A stretch of 64,000 nt of DNA, from NCBI GenBank assembly GCA_004193205.1, contig RZUM01000006.1:124001-188000 (forward strand). The letters run 5' to 3'. A program made the position numbers and the translations under genes. This document shows positions 20,142 to 29,394 of the stretch, in pieces. Every line of letters begins with the position of its first letter. The first letter of the stretch is position 1. The stretch is from Gordonia sediminis (lineage in GTDB: Bacteria > Actinomycetota > Actinomycetes > Mycobacteriales > Mycobacteriaceae). Below the pieces are notes generated by a model that worked only from the letters and a program-made list of their open reading frames with translations, had not been told where the DNA came from and made no database searches.

Positions 20142-22808
20142 ATGATCGTCACGTCGGAATGTGTTGGGAGGGAACGAGAGCTCAGCGAACTGCAGGCCCG
20201 CCTCGACACGTCCACGGGCCCGGATCTCGTCCTCGTACGCGGGGTGGCCGGGATTGGCAAGACCACACTGCTTGGTCGACTCCAGCGGCTGCACCAGGAT
20301 CGACGTGACACTCGTCGCACTCTGTGGGCACAGGCCGCACCGTGGGAGACCCGTACCGCGGGAGGTGTCCTGGGCCAGCTCATCCAGGATGCCGGTCCTA
20401 CCGCGATCACGGACCCCGTCGACGTCCTGACGACCCTTCTCGACGAGGTCGAGCCGACCCTGATCGTCATCGACGACGCCGAGCATGCAGATGCCGAATC
20501 ACTTCAATCCCTCATCAGCCTCACACGCACCCACCGATCGCTCCGATTCCTGATCGTCGCGGCGATAACCCATGCGACGATGCCACTCGCCGATCTCCTG
20601 ACCGACGAGGTCCACCTCACCGGGCTGGACACCACCGCGGTCGCCGAGCTCGCCGCGACCCGCGGACTGGCCCTTCACCCCACCATGGTCGACATCCTGA
20701 CCCGCCACACCGGCGGCAACCCGCGGGCCGTCATCGCCCTTTTCGACGAACTGCCGGGTTCTGTGTGGTCGAGCGCCCATCAGGAGCTTCCCGCTCCCTC
20801 CTACGTCGTCGACGACGTCCGTGCGCGACTCGCGGCGTGCAGTGCGCCCGCACGCTCACTGGTCGAGGCGCTGGCGATCCTCGACGATGCCGACACGCTC
20901 GACACCGCCGTGGCAGTCGCCGAGATCGACACAGATCCGCTGGCCGCGTTGGACGAGGCGCTCGCCAGCGGGCTCGTCACTGATCCGGTTGGCCTGACGC
21001 CCGCGGAAACCCAACCCTGCCTGGCTGATTCGATGGTCCAGACGGCCATCCTGGAGGTCATGGGTGTCCGTGCGGTCGGAGACGCGCACCGACGTGCCGC
21101 GTCGATCGTCACCGACCCCGCACGCCGCCTGCATCACCAGGTGGCCGCCACACCCACTGCTGATCCGGCCCTGGCCGATGATCTCGATCGACTCGCCCAG
21201 CAGCGCGGCGCCGAGGGTGCGTGGGCCGAGGCAGCCGAACTCTTCCGGCAGGCCGGTCGTCTCACCGCCGACCCACTCCTCCGCGACGTACGAGTCACCA
21301 AAGCGGCAGACGCGCTGCTGGCCGCGGGCGACTGCGTCGGCGCCGGTGCGCTGGTTCCGCTGGTGGAGAGTCTTCGCGAGACTCCGATGCGCAACGCCAC
21401 CCTTGCGTATCTGGCAATTCTGCGTGGCCGCTCGGCAGAAGCTCGGGTCCGGCTGGACCGCGCCTGGTCGATCGTCAACTTCGAACGCGAACCCGACACG
21501 GCCGCCGTCATCGCGCAACGCTATGTGTTGCACAACCTGGTCCGGTGTCAGGGAACCGAACTCGTGCAATGGGCCGACCGGGCCATCGCGATGGCCGGGA
21601 GCCAGTCCCCGGCCGGCATCGAGGCGGCCGTGATCCGCGGTCTCGGCCTGGCCTGGTCGGGTCATCCCGACGATGCCGTCGCCGAATACACGTCACTCAC
21701 CGACCGCATCAAGTTCGGCGCACAGGCGCAACGCGCGACGATGGGTCGCGGCTGGCTCGAACTCGGCCTCGACGATGTCGACGCCGCGCGCAGCCATCTG
21801 GAGACGGCTGTGTCGATGGCCAATCTCGGTGGTTCCACAAGGATCTCGCTGTGGGCCCTGGGATGGCTGGCGCGCGTGCAGTTCCTCACCGGCGACTGGG
21901 ATCCCGCGCTGCTGTCTGTCGAGCAGGGACGCACCCTTGCCCGTACCAGCGGGATCGAACTCGCCACCCCGTTGCTGAACTGGACTGCCACCCAGATCCA
22001 TTCGCTGCGAGGCAACTGGGACGACGCCGAACGCAGCGTCGCGGAGGCGTCGACGGGCATCGGCGACTATGAGATCATGCGCATCCCCGCGGTGCTCGCC
22101 CGAGCGCACCTCGCCGAGGCCGCCGCCGATTACGGCAAGGTCCGTCGGACCCTGGAGCCGTTGGTCCACATGGCCCGGGACGTGCCGGCTCTCGCCGAGC
22201 CGGGCTGGTGGCCCTGGGTCGACGTACTGGCCAACGCGCTCGTCGTTGACGGTCACCTCGATGCCGCCGACAACCTGCTGAGTTCATACGAGGACCGGAT
22301 CGCCGAACGCGGGCACCGATCCGCAGGTGCCCGCGTGAAATACGCGCGCGGCCGACTCCTCGGCGCCACCGGCGACATCAATGCTGCCAGAAGGACATTC
22401 GACGAGGCGTTGGAGCTCCTCGACGGGCTTCCGCTGCGTTACGACCTGGCGCGAGTCAACTTCGCATACGGACAGACCTTGCGACGGGCAGGCAAAAGAC
22501 GCGCCGCCGATGCTGTCATCGGCACGGCGCGCGAGATCTACCTGTCGCTCGGCGCGACCACGTATGTCGAGCGGTGCGAGCGCGAACTCAAGGCGGGCGG
22601 CCTCACCACCTCGCGCGTCGACCCGGACAGAGTCGGGTTGACCCCGCAGGAAGAAGCGGTCACCGCTCTGGTCGCACGCGGCCTCTCCAATCGAGAGGTT
22701 GCCGCCGAACTCTACATCTCCCCGAAGACGGTGCAATATCACCTGACTCGGATCTACGCGAAGCTCGGCCTGCGGTCACGATCTGAACTCGCGGCCTCAC
22801 TGCGCTGA
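20142..22808 (+). CDS. Large ATP-binding LuxR-family regulator (LAL type)
   Basis: An 888-residue LAL-type regulator. A STAND-like ATPase is at the N-terminus (Walker A GVAGIGKT, residues 34-41; Walker B LIVIDDAEHAD near 110), followed by a long helical, tetratricopeptide-like midsection (about 330-800) and a C-terminal LuxR helix-turn-helix: LTPQEEAVTALVARGLSNRE then ISPKTVQYHLTRIYAKLG. Such proteins couple ATP and ligand binding to activation. It lies downstream of the ben operon and cold-shock gene, pointing the same way, with its own leader. I recall LuxR-type genes beside ben clusters in rhodococci, so control of benzoate genes is plausible but unproven. The ATG at 20142 is preceded by a weak AAGATGAAG. 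Confidence 0.87.
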   Translation: MIVTSECVGRERELSELQARLDTSTGPDLVLVRGVAGIGKTTLLGRLQRLHQDRRDTRRTLWAQAAPWETRTAGGVLGQLIQDAGPTAITDPVDVLTTLLDEVEPTLIVIDDAEHADAESLQSLISLTRTHRSLRFLIVAAITHATMPLADLLTDEVHLTGLDTTAVAELAATRGLALHPTMVDILTRHTGGNPRAVIALFDELPGSVWSSAHQELPAPSYVVDDVRARLAACSAPARSLVEALAILDDADTLDTAVAVAEIDTDPLAALDEALASGLVTDPVGLTPAETQPCLADSMVQTAILEVMGVRAVGDAHRRAASIVTDPARRLHHQVAATPTADPALADDLDRLAQQRGAEGAWAEAAELFRQAGRLTADPLLRDVRVTKAADALLAAGDCVGAGALVPLVESLRETPMRNATLAYLAILRGRSAEARVRLDRAWSIVNFEREPDTAAVIAQRYVLHNLVRCQGTELVQWADRAIAMAGSQSPAGIEAAVIRGLGLAWSGHPDDAVAEYTSLTDRIKFGAQAQRATMGRGWLELGLDDVDAARSHLETAVSMANLGGSTRISLWALGWLARVQFLTGDWDPALLSVEQGRTLARTSGIELATPLLNWTATQIHSLRGNWDDAERSVAEASTGIGDYEIMRIPAVLARAHLAEAAADYGKVRRTLEPLVHMARDVPALAEPGWWPWVDVLANALVVDGHLDAADNLLSSYEDRIAERGHRSAGARVKYARGRLLGATGDINAARRTFDEALELLDGLPLRYDLARVNFAYGQTLRRAGKRRAADAVIGTAREIYLSLGATTYVERCERELKAGGLTTSRVDPDRVGLTPQEEAVTALVARGLSNREVAAELYISPKTVQYHLTRIYAKLGLRSRSELAASLR

Positions 22809-22837
22809 CACGCTCACCACCCACTCACTCACCCGCC

Positions 22838-23056
22838 GCCGGTCGAATAGCCCCCACCCGCTGGTCGAGTAGCCCGCGAGCGCAGCGAGCCGGCGTATCG
22901 AGACCACGCAACGCTGGTCGATAGCCCTAGCCCGCTGGTCGAGTAGCCCGCGAGCGCAGCGAGCCGGCGTATCGAGACCACGCAACGCTGGTCGATAGCC
23001 CTAGCCCGCTGGTCGAGTAGCCCGCGAGCGCAGCGAGCCGGCGTATCGAGACCACC
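22838..23056. repeat. Direct repeat array, three units of 74 bp
   Basis: Units begin at 22860, 22934 and 23008. Each contains GCTGGTCGAGTAGCC, CGCGAGCGCAGCGAGCC and GGCGTATCGAGACCAC, and units 1 and 2 carry the linker GCAACGCTGGTCGATAGCC. A decayed left edge starts at 22838. The array lies upstream of the GIY-YIG gene in forward orientation, opposite to the array on its other side. Confidence 0.95.
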
Positions 23057-23134
23057 CTGTGGAAAGATCCGTCATCCGGTCCACCCTGTGGACAGATTTC
23101 CGCCATGCCACCGTCGATGGCGGATAGTTGCCAC

Positions 23135-23431
23135 ATGGCTGGCTATCTATACATCCTCGAGTGTGCCGACGGCAGTTTGTATGTCGGGAGTGCTCGCAAC
23201 GTCGAGCAGCGGGTCGAACAGCATGCCTCCGGCCACGGAGCCCGCTACACCAGTACACGGTTACCCGTGCGCCTCGTCTATTACCTTGAGTGCGAATCGA
23301 TCAGTGACGCGTACGCTCTGGAGAAACGTGTGCAGAAGTGGTCGCGCGCGAAGCGACTCGCGTTGGTCAACGGAAATTTGGACGACTTGCCGAGACTTGC
23401 TCGCAAACAATGGGATTCGAAGAGTGAGTAG
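23135..23431 (+). CDS. GIY-YIG nuclease-domain protein (UPF0213/YhbQ-like)
   Basis: A 98-residue single-domain GIY-YIG protein. The signature appears as GYLYILECADGSLYVG at the N-terminus, with the conserved Arg/His segment (VEQRVEQHASGHGARYT) and the late Glu/Lys helix (YALEKRVQKWSRAKRLAL). I start at the ATG at 23135, where the domain begins; an ATG at 23105 would add ten residues. The TAG stop lies one base before the first unit of the downstream repeat array, and another array lies upstream, so the gene is enclosed by facing copies of the same repeat. Members of this family are poorly characterised nucleases; action on the repeats is speculation. Confidence 0.88.
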   Translation: MAGYLYILECADGSLYVGSARNVEQRVEQHASGHGARYTSTRLPVRLVYYLECESISDAYALEKRVQKWSRAKRLALVNGNLDDLPRLARKQWDSKSE

Positions 23432-23812
23432 TGGTCTCGATACTCCGGCTCGCACGCTCGCAGGCTACTCGACCAGCGGGGGGCGTATCGATCCACGCGG
23501 GAACGAAGTGGTCTCGATACGCCGACTCGCACGCTCGCAGGCTACTCGACCAGCGGGGGCAAGTAGTGGTCTCGATACGCCGACTCGCAAGCTCGCAGGC
23601 TACTCGACCAGCAGGTGGGCGTATCGATCCACGCGGGAACGAAGTGGTCTCGATACGCCGACTCGCACGCTCGCAGGCTACTCGACCAGCGGGGGGCGAG
23701 TAGTGGTCTCGATACGCCGACTCGCACGCTCGCAGGCTACTCGACCAGCGGGTGGGGGTATCGACCAGCGGGAGGCTGCTCGACCAGCGGGTGGGGATAT
23801 CGACCAGCGGGT
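23431..23812. repeat. Array of five reverse-orientation dispersed repeats plus remnants
   Basis: Copies start at 23431, 23508, 23566, 23644 and 23703, each reading GTGGTCTCGATAC, CCGACTCGCACGCTCGCAG, GCTACTCGACCAGC. Two copies are followed by the same linker, GCGTATCGATCCACGCGGGA (23483 and 23620). Degenerate CGACCAGCGGG remnants run from 23755 to 23812. The array fills the 393-base gap between the GIY-YIG gene and the convergent catJ. Confidence 0.95.
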
Positions 23813-23824
23813 TAGTCGCTGGCG

Positions 23825-24484
23825 TCAGACGGCGGCCGGGGCGGCTTCGGGGAGGCGGTTCACCAGGGGCGCACCGGTCTTCGCCGCGACGGTCGCGAAG
23901 TCGACACCGGGGGCCAGCTCGACGACGTCGAATCCCGAACCATTGACGTCGAACACGCCGAGGTCGGTGATGACGCGGCTGACGACCGAGCGGCCGGTGA
24001 GCGGCAGGGAGCAGTCCGCGACGAGCTTGGGATCGCCCTTCTTGGTGGAGTGTTCCATCAGCACGATGACCTGTCCGGCGCCGTTGACCAGGTCCATCGC
24101 GCCACCGATGCCCTTGACCATCGCGCCCGGAACCATCCAGTTGGCGAGGTCACCATTACCGGACACCTGCATACCGCCCAGCACGGCGACGTCGACATGA
24201 CCGCCGCGGATCATCGCGAAACTCGTCGCGGAGTCAAAGAACGACGCGCCCGGGAGTACCGAGACGGTTTGCTTGCCGGCGTTGATCAGATCGGGATCGA
24301 CCTCTTCGTCGTAGGGGAACGGGCCGACGCCGAGGATGCCGTTCTCGGCGTGCAGCATGATGCCGGAATCGTCGGGGAGGTGATCGGGGATGAGTGTCGG
24401 CAGGCCGATGCCGAGGTTCACATAGTCGCCGGGGCGAAGCTCCAGGGAAGCTCGCTCGGCCATTTCGTTGCGGGTCCAGGTCAT
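23825..24484 (-). CDS. catJ: 3-oxoadipate CoA-transferase, beta subunit
   Basis: With CatI, transfers CoA from succinyl-CoA to 3-oxoadipate. It has 219 residues; the catalytic Glu is in [10 protein letters not shown], and the subunit-B signature [15 protein letters not shown] follows the N-terminus. The start is the ATG at 24484 with AGGAGAAA upstream. It is the last gene of the four-gene minus-strand operon thiolase-pcaD-catI-catJ. The sequence cannot separate 3-oxoadipate from acetoacetate as substrate; the neighbouring genes favour 3-oxoadipate (equivalent name pcaJ). Confidence 0.93.
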   Translation of the reverse strand: MTWTRNEMAERASLELRPGDYVNLGIGLPTLIPDHLPDDSGIMLHAENGILGVGPFPYDEEVDPDLINAGKQTVSVLPGASFFDSATSFAMIRGGHVDVAVLGGMQVSGNGDLANWMVPGAMVKGIGGAMDLVNGAGQVIVLMEHSTKKGDPKLVADCSLPLTGRSVVSRVITDLGVFDVNGSGFDVVELAPGVDFATVAAKTGAPLVNRLPEAAPAAV

Positions 24485-24495
24485 GACGGTTTCTC

Positions 24496-25290
24496 CTAGG
24501 CGTGTGTGGTCTGGTGCGGCTGACCGGGGTGCGGCCGGGTGGTGCGCTGCTCGATTTCCTTGCGAGCGGCCTGTTCTGGGGTCAGCTCGACGATGCGCTT
24601 GACGAAGATGCCGGGCAGGTGGATGTCGTCGGGGGCGAGTTCGCCGACCTCGACGACACGTTCGGCCTCGACGATCGTGAAGCGCCCGGACATTGCTGCA
24701 GGTGGGTTGAAATTGCGTGCAGCGGCATGGAACTGGCAGTTGCCGGCCTTGTCGACGACGGCCGCGCGGATCAGCGCGTAGTCGGTGACGATGGCCTCCT
24801 CGAGCACCATCTCCTGGCCGTTGAACGTGCGCACCTCCTTGGGCGGCGACGCCAGCGCGACAGTGCCGTCCGGGTTGTAGCGCCACGGCAGTCCGCCGTC
24901 GGCGACGAGGGTGCCGACGCCGGTCGGGGTATAGAACGCGCCGATTCCGCTGCCGCCGGCGCGCATCCGTTCGGCGAGGGTGCCCTGCGGGGTGAGCTCG
25001 ACGGTGACTTCGCCGGCCAGGAACTGTCGGCCGAACTCTTTGTTCTCACCGATGTAGGACGCGATCACCTTGTCGATCTTGCGCGCCTCGAGCAGCAGCC
25101 CGAGGCCGGCGCCGTCGACACCGCAGTTGTTGGACACGATGGTGAGGTGCCCGGCTCCCTGTTCGAGGAGTGCCTCGATGAGATACCACGGGATGCCGGC
25201 CAGGCCGAATCCGCCGACGGCGAGGCTGGCGCCGTCGGGGATGTCGGCGACGGCCTCGGCTGCGGAACCGGCGCGTTTGTCGATGGTCAT
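24496..25290 (-). CDS. catI: 3-oxoadipate CoA-transferase, alpha subunit
   Basis: CoA-binding subunit, 264 residues, partner of CatJ. Typical segments are [15 protein letters not shown] near the start, [24 protein letters not shown] and [17 protein letters not shown]. The ATG at 25290 overlaps the pcaD stop (ATGA), and catJ follows after 11 bases, so the subunits should be made in step. Confidence 0.93.
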   Translation of the reverse strand: MTIDKRAGSAAEAVADIPDGASLAVGGFGLAGIPWYLIEALLEQGAGHLTIVSNNCGVDGAGLGLLLEARKIDKVIASYIGENKEFGRQFLAGEVTVELTPQGTLAERMRAGGSGIGAFYTPTGVGTLVADGGLPWRYNPDGTVALASPPKEVRTFNGQEMVLEEAIVTDYALIRAAVVDKAGNCQFHAAARNFNPPAAMSGRFTIVEAERVVEVGELAPDDIHLPGIFVKRIVELTPEQAARKEIEQRTTRPHPGQPHQTTHA

Positions 25291-26057
25291 GATTGCTCCA
25301 GGTGTTCGATCAGTGCGGGGGTGATGATTTCGGGTTGTTCGGCGTTGGCCAGGTGCGCCGCATGCGGGACGACGAGCAGGCGCCCGTCCTTCACCGTGTT
25401 GGCGATCTCCTCCAGCAGTGGCGGTGGGGTGGCCCCATCGTCGGCCCCGGCGATGGCCAGGGTCGGTGCCGTGATGGAGGCGAGGTCACCGCGCTGGTCC
25501 ATCACGGCGAGCGCCTCGCAGCAGCCTGCGTAGCCTTCGGCAGGGGTCGCGGCAACCATGGACTCGTAGTAGCGGCGCGAGTCCGGATCGGCGGCCAAGT
25601 ACTCGGCGGTGAACCACCGTTGCACCACCGCCTCCGCGACGGCGCCCGTGCCGTCGGCGCGGACCGTCACGGCGCGATCGCCGTATGCCGAGGCCGTCGG
25701 GAGATACGCTGCGGTGCACAGCAATCCGAGCGATCGCACCCGGTCGGGATTGCGGACACCGAGTCGCATCGCGGTCATGCCACCGAGCGACAAGCCGACG
25801 ATGTGCGCGCGATCGACACCGAACCGGTCGAGCAACGCGATGACGTCGTCGGCGAGATCATCGATCGTGTAGGGCCCCGGCGGGACCGGCGAGCCGCCGT
25901 GACCGCGGGTGTTGTAGCGGATGACGCGGAACCGCTCCTCGAGTGCCTCCAATTGCGCATCCCACATCCGGAAGGTCGAACCGAGCGAATTCGACAGCAC
26001 CACGACGGGTCCGTCGGGACGTCCGGTGACGGCAGCCTCGACCTCGACGGCGCTCAT
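25287..26057 (-). CDS. pcaD: 3-oxoadipate enol-lactone hydrolase
   Basis: Alpha/beta hydrolase of 256 residues that opens the enol-lactone from CatC to 3-oxoadipate. The nucleophile elbow is GLSLGG, the catalytic His is in PHAAHLANAEQP near the C-terminus, and the Asp is expected near IAGADDGATP; LSNSLGSTFRMWD at the N-terminus forms the oxyanion region. The start ATG at 26057 overlaps the thiolase stop (ATGA). It is not fused to a pcaC domain, unlike some actinobacterial PcaL proteins. Confidence 0.93.
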   Translation of the reverse strand: MSAVEVEAAVTGRPDGPVVVLSNSLGSTFRMWDAQLEALEERFRVIRYNTRGHGGSPVPPGPYTIDDLADDVIALLDRFGVDRAHIVGLSLGGMTAMRLGVRNPDRVRSLGLLCTAAYLPTASAYGDRAVTVRADGTGAVAEAVVQRWFTAEYLAADPDSRRYYESMVAATPAEGYAGCCEALAVMDQRGDLASITAPTLAIAGADDGATPPPLLEEIANTVKDGRLLVVPHAAHLANAEQPEIITPALIEHLEQS

Positions 26058-27274
26058 CGGATCACCTCGAAGACCGCGGCGAGTCCCTGACCGCCGCCGA
26101 TGCACATCGTCTCCAGCACGTGGCGGGCCTCCCGACGACGCGCCTCGTAGGCGGCAGTGGCCAGGATGCGGCCGCCGGTGGCGCCGATCGGGTGGCCGAG
26201 AGAGATCCCGGAACCGTTGGGGTTCAACCGTTCATCGGTCGCGTCGATCTTCCATTCGGCGAGCACGGCGAGTGCCTGCGCGGCGAACGCCTCGTTGAGT
26301 TCGATGAGGTCGATCTCGTCGAGGGTCAGCCCGGCCCGCTCCAGGGCCGCTGCGGTCGCGCCGACCGGTCCGATACCCATGGTCTCCGGTGCGCATCCGG
26401 TCACCGCCCACGACTTCAGGGCGAGCATCGGATCGAGGCCGCGACGCTGCGCCTCGGCGCGCGTGGTGACGACACACATGGCGGCGCCGTCGTTCTGGCC
26501 GGACGCGTTGCCGGCGGTGACGGTGGACTCGGGATCGATCTTGAGCCGGATCGGCCGCAGCTTGGCCATCTGTTCGACGGAGGCGTCGGCGCGGGGATGT
26601 TCGTCGCGATCGACCACCACATCGGGTTTGCCGCGCTTACCCGGCACGGTGACCGGTACGAGTTCGTCCGCGAAGCGGCCGGCCTCGTGGGCGGCGATGG
26701 CACGCTGATGGGAGCGGACGGCGAGTTCGTCCTGATCGGCCCGGCTGATCCCGTACTGCGCACGCAGGTTCTCGGCGGTCTCGATCATGCCGCCCGGCAC
26801 CGGGTGGCTGTCACCGCCGGCGGTCAGACGGCCGCGGTCGAGCCGATCCATCAGCTCGACGCCGCCCTGGCGGATGCCGGTCCGCAGGCCCAGCGCGTAG
26901 TGCTCCACATTCGACATCGACTCGGCTCCACCGGCGACGACGAGCCGTGCACCGCCTGTAGCGACGGCCGCGGCCCCGTTCAGGATCGCCTGCAGACCCG
27001 ATCCGCAGCGGCGGTCGACCTGCATGCCCGGCACCCCGACGCCGAGTCCGGCGTCGAGCGCCGCGATCCGGCCGATGGCCGGCGATTCACCGTTGGCGTA
27101 GCCCTGTCCGAGGATCACGTCATCGACGTCACCTTCGCCGAGGCCGGTGCGCGCAACCAGTTCCCGTAGCAGCCCGGTGGCCAGGTCGGTGACGCTCAGC
27201 GGGGCCAGTGCCCCGCCCATGCGACCGACCGGCGTACGCAGGGGCGAACAGATGACGATGTCGTCGTTACTCAT
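26054..27274 (-). CDS. pcaF: 3-oxoadipyl-CoA thiolase (acetyl-CoA acetyltransferase family)
   Basis: A 406-residue thiolase that would cleave 3-oxoadipyl-CoA to succinyl-CoA and acetyl-CoA, the last pathway step. The acyl-accepting Cys is in DRRCGSGLQA (about residue 90), with GHPIGATG and the second active-site Cys in CIGGGQG near the end; NEAFAAQAL is also intact. It leads the four-gene operon and diverges from a LysR gene with 76 bases between starts. Sequence alone does not exclude acetoacetyl-CoA as substrate. Confidence 0.92.
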   Translation of the reverse strand: MSNDDIVICSPLRTPVGRMGGALAPLSVTDLATGLLRELVARTGLGEGDVDDVILGQGYANGESPAIGRIAALDAGLGVGVPGMQVDRRCGSGLQAILNGAAAVATGGARLVVAGGAESMSNVEHYALGLRTGIRQGGVELMDRLDRGRLTAGGDSHPVPGGMIETAENLRAQYGISRADQDELAVRSHQRAIAAHEAGRFADELVPVTVPGKRGKPDVVVDRDEHPRADASVEQMAKLRPIRLKIDPESTVTAGNASGQNDGAAMCVVTTRAEAQRRGLDPMLALKSWAVTGCAPETMGIGPVGATAAALERAGLTLDEIDLIELNEAFAAQALAVLAEWKIDATDERLNPNGSGISLGHPIGATGGRILATAAYEARRREARHVLETMCIGGGQGLAAVFEVIR

Positions 27275-27300
27275 GCATTACACGATAGGAAGACAATCCG

Positions 27301-27352
27301 ATATTGAGAAGTATTCATTTCGCGGTCAGTAAGACGCCTAGAGTCTCAATAT
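27301..27352. promoter_or_regulatory. Divergent promoter with a perfect 9-bp inverted repeat
   Basis: ATATTGAGA (27301-27309) and TCTCAATAT (27344-27352) are exact complements, 34 bases apart, in the 76-base gap between pcaF and the LysR gene. The second half-site contains the first two bases of the regulator ATG, so binding there should directly affect the regulator's own expression. This is a good candidate site for the adjacent LysR protein. Confidence 0.55.
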
Positions 27353-28250
27353 GGAGTTGCGTCACCTCCGGTACTTCCGGGCTGTTGCCGAGGAACTGCA
27401 CTTCGGCCGCGCCGCCGAACGGCTGCACATCGCACAGCCACCTCTGTCTCAGCAGATCCGCCAACTGGAAACCGAACTCGGCGTCAGCTTGTTCGTGCGG
27501 TCGACCCGACGTGTGGAGCTGACACCGGCCGGACAGGCCTATCTCGAGCGTGTCGAGTCGATCCTCGACGCCGTCGACGCCGCGGGACAGCAGGCTCAGC
27601 GCATCGCGGAGGGACGGCAGGGCGCCCTCGCGATCGGATGCGTCGGGTCGGCCACCTATTCCCTGCTGCCCCGTCTCGTGCGGGCCCTGCGCGAGGAGTT
27701 GCCCGAACTCGATGTGAGCGTGCGTGGCGAAATGCTCGCACCGGCGCAGCTGTCGGCGCTGGTCGCCGGGCAGATCGACCTCGCGCTGCTGCGGCCACCG
27801 GTCAACAGCGACGAGGTCGTCGTCGAGACGATCCGACGCGACCGACTGTTCGTCGCACTGCCCGAGGGCGATCCCCTCAACTCCGGCGACGGCGTGCGTG
27901 TCGCGGATCTCCGCGATGCGGAGTTCATCGCGCACGCCGGGCACGGCCGCTCGGTGATGAACGGTATCCTCGCGTCGCTCTGTGCGGCGGCAGGATTCGT
28001 CCCGCAGATCCACCACGAGGTGGAGGAGACCTCGACCCTCGTCACGATGGTGGCGGCCGGCCTCGGTGTGGCGATCGTGCCCGAACCCACCGCCTCGCTC
28101 GGGATCGCCGGTGTGAGCTACCGTCCACTCGTTCCCGGGGGACCCACCGTCGATCTCGCGGTCGCCCGGGTGGCCGGGGACCAGTCGCCGATGATCGCGC
28201 AGGTGCTCACGGTTCTGCGGCGCGTCGCCGCACAATCGGAATCACCGTGA
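27351..28250 (+). CDS. LysR-type regulator of the 3-oxoadipate genes
   Basis: A 299-residue LysR-type regulator: winged helix at 1-60 (FGRAAERLHIAQPPLSQQIRQLE), then a two-lobe effector domain. It resembles the CatM/BenM/CatR group but is distinct from catR in this window. It diverges from pcaF-pcaD-catI-catJ, so that operon is the likely target. No clear ribosome site precedes the ATG at 27351; instead an inverted-repeat half-site runs into it, so a leaderless message is possible. A terminator follows at 28278-28308. Confidence 0.88.
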   Translation: MELRHLRYFRAVAEELHFGRAAERLHIAQPPLSQQIRQLETELGVSLFVRSTRRVELTPAGQAYLERVESILDAVDAAGQQAQRIAEGRQGALAIGCVGSATYSLLPRLVRALREELPELDVSVRGEMLAPAQLSALVAGQIDLALLRPPVNSDEVVVETIRRDRLFVALPEGDPLNSGDGVRVADLRDAEFIAHAGHGRSVMNGILASLCAAAGFVPQIHHEVEETSTLVTMVAAGLGVAIVPEPTASLGIAGVSYRPLVPGGPTVDLAVARVAGDQSPMIAQVLTVLRRVAAQSESP

Positions 28251-28277
28251 CGACCGACCCAGAGACCCCCAACCAGG

Positions 28278-28308
28278 GGTTCCCGGCTGCGAACCGCAGC
28301 CGGGAACC
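28278..28308. terminator. Hairpin between the LysR gene and a convergent oxidoreductase
   Basis: GGTTCCCGGCTGC pairs perfectly with GCAGCCGGGAACC around a GAACC loop, followed by TTGGTTTGTTCG. It lies 28 bases after the regulator and 33 before the convergent gene end. Confidence 0.88.
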
Positions 28309-28340
28309 TTGGTTTGTTCGTATAGGTCGGATGGGGCATA

Positions 28341-29267
28341 TCACCCGATCTCGTAGACGACCTTCCCGTGGGTGTGACCGGTGTCGAGCAGCTCGTGCGC
28401 CTTCGCCGGTTCATCGAACCCGAAAACAGTCGGTTCGCGGACAGCGATCGAACCGTCGGCGACGAGTGCGGCCACGGCCCGCAGCACATCTCCGTCGTAG
28501 CGCAGGATGTTGAACTTGACCCCGAACTCCTCGTCGACGAACGGCAGCAACGAAATGACGTCGGTGGCCGGGTTGGTCACGAACCCGATCGAATCGGCGA
28601 CGGCTTCGCGGCCGGCGGCGTCGAGCATCTTGACCGGACGGCCTTCGGGGACAACGGCGCTGAGCCGTTCGCGCAACCCGGGGCCGTAACTGACGGGGAC
28701 GGCACCGATGGAACGCAGGTAATCGTGGTTCTCCGCGCTCGCCGTGCCGATCACGGTGTCGGCGCCCCACAGTCGGGCGAGTTGCACGGCGATCGTGCCG
28801 ACCGCGCCGCTGGCGCCGTGGATGATCACGGTGTCGCCGGTCTGGATGTCGATCTCGCCGAGCGCACCGTAAGCGGTCATCCCGCCCGCGCTGATCGCCG
28901 AACTCGCCGCCCAGGACACCGACTGCGGGCGGGGCGCAAGGAACTCGGCCGGGCTGATGAGCGCCTCCGCGTGTCCGCTGCGCTCGGGCACGATACCGAT
29001 GACCTCGTCGCCCGCAGCGAACTCGTCGACGCCCTCACCGACGGACTCCACCACACCCGCGAATTCCGACCCGAGGCGTGCCGGCGTCAGGACGGGGAGT
29101 CCGCCGGAGAAGACGCCGGCACGCAGCTTGCCGTCGATCGGGTTCAGTCCCCCGGTTCGCACCGTCACTCGGACCTGGCCGGGCCCCGGTTCGGGTGTCC
29201 AGACCTTGATGAGTTCGAGTACCTCCGGCCCACCGAACTTCCCGTACGCCAGTGCACGTGCCCACAT
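28341..29267 (-). CDS. NADP-dependent quinone oxidoreductase-like protein
   Basis: A 308-residue medium-chain dehydrogenase/reductase of the zinc-free quinone-oxidoreductase branch. Segments seen: GGLNPIDGKLRAGVF, LGSEFAGVVESVG and the nucleotide-binding VIIHGASGAVGTIAVQLA near residue 150. No structural-zinc Cys cluster is present. The start is the ATG at 29267 with GGAGTGAAG upstream. Substrate unknown. It is followed only by a terminator and stands alone on this strand. Confidence 0.85.
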   Translation of the reverse strand: MWARALAYGKFGGPEVLELIKVWTPEPGPGQVRVTVRTGGLNPIDGKLRAGVFSGGLPVLTPARLGSEFAGVVESVGEGVDEFAAGDEVIGIVPERSGHAEALISPAEFLAPRPQSVSWAASSAISAGGMTAYGALGEIDIQTGDTVIIHGASGAVGTIAVQLARLWGADTVIGTASAENHDYLRSIGAVPVSYGPGLRERLSAVVPEGRPVKMLDAAGREAVADSIGFVTNPATDVISLLPFVDEEFGVKFNILRYDGDVLRAVAALVADGSIAVREPTVFGFDEPAKAHELLDTGHTHGKVVYEIG

Positions 29268-29394
29268 TGACTTCACTCCATTCGTCCGTGAGGCGCAGAC
29301 GGCCTCCCGCACGACTATGGCCACGTCCACACGCGCATACATCGCCCGGTTCGGGTGATGGAGGGTGACCCGGACCCGTGTACCGACGAAGGAG

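Noticed and set aside
22838-23812. Possible CRISPR arrays
   Set aside because: The units are 47-74 bp and nearly identical throughout; there are no unique spacers of constant length, no cas genes, and the two arrays have opposite orientation. They belong to a repeat found singly elsewhere in the window.
23088-24200. 370-codon plus-strand frame across repeats and catJ
   Set aside because: It reads the repeat array and the antisense strand of the CoA-transferase gene.
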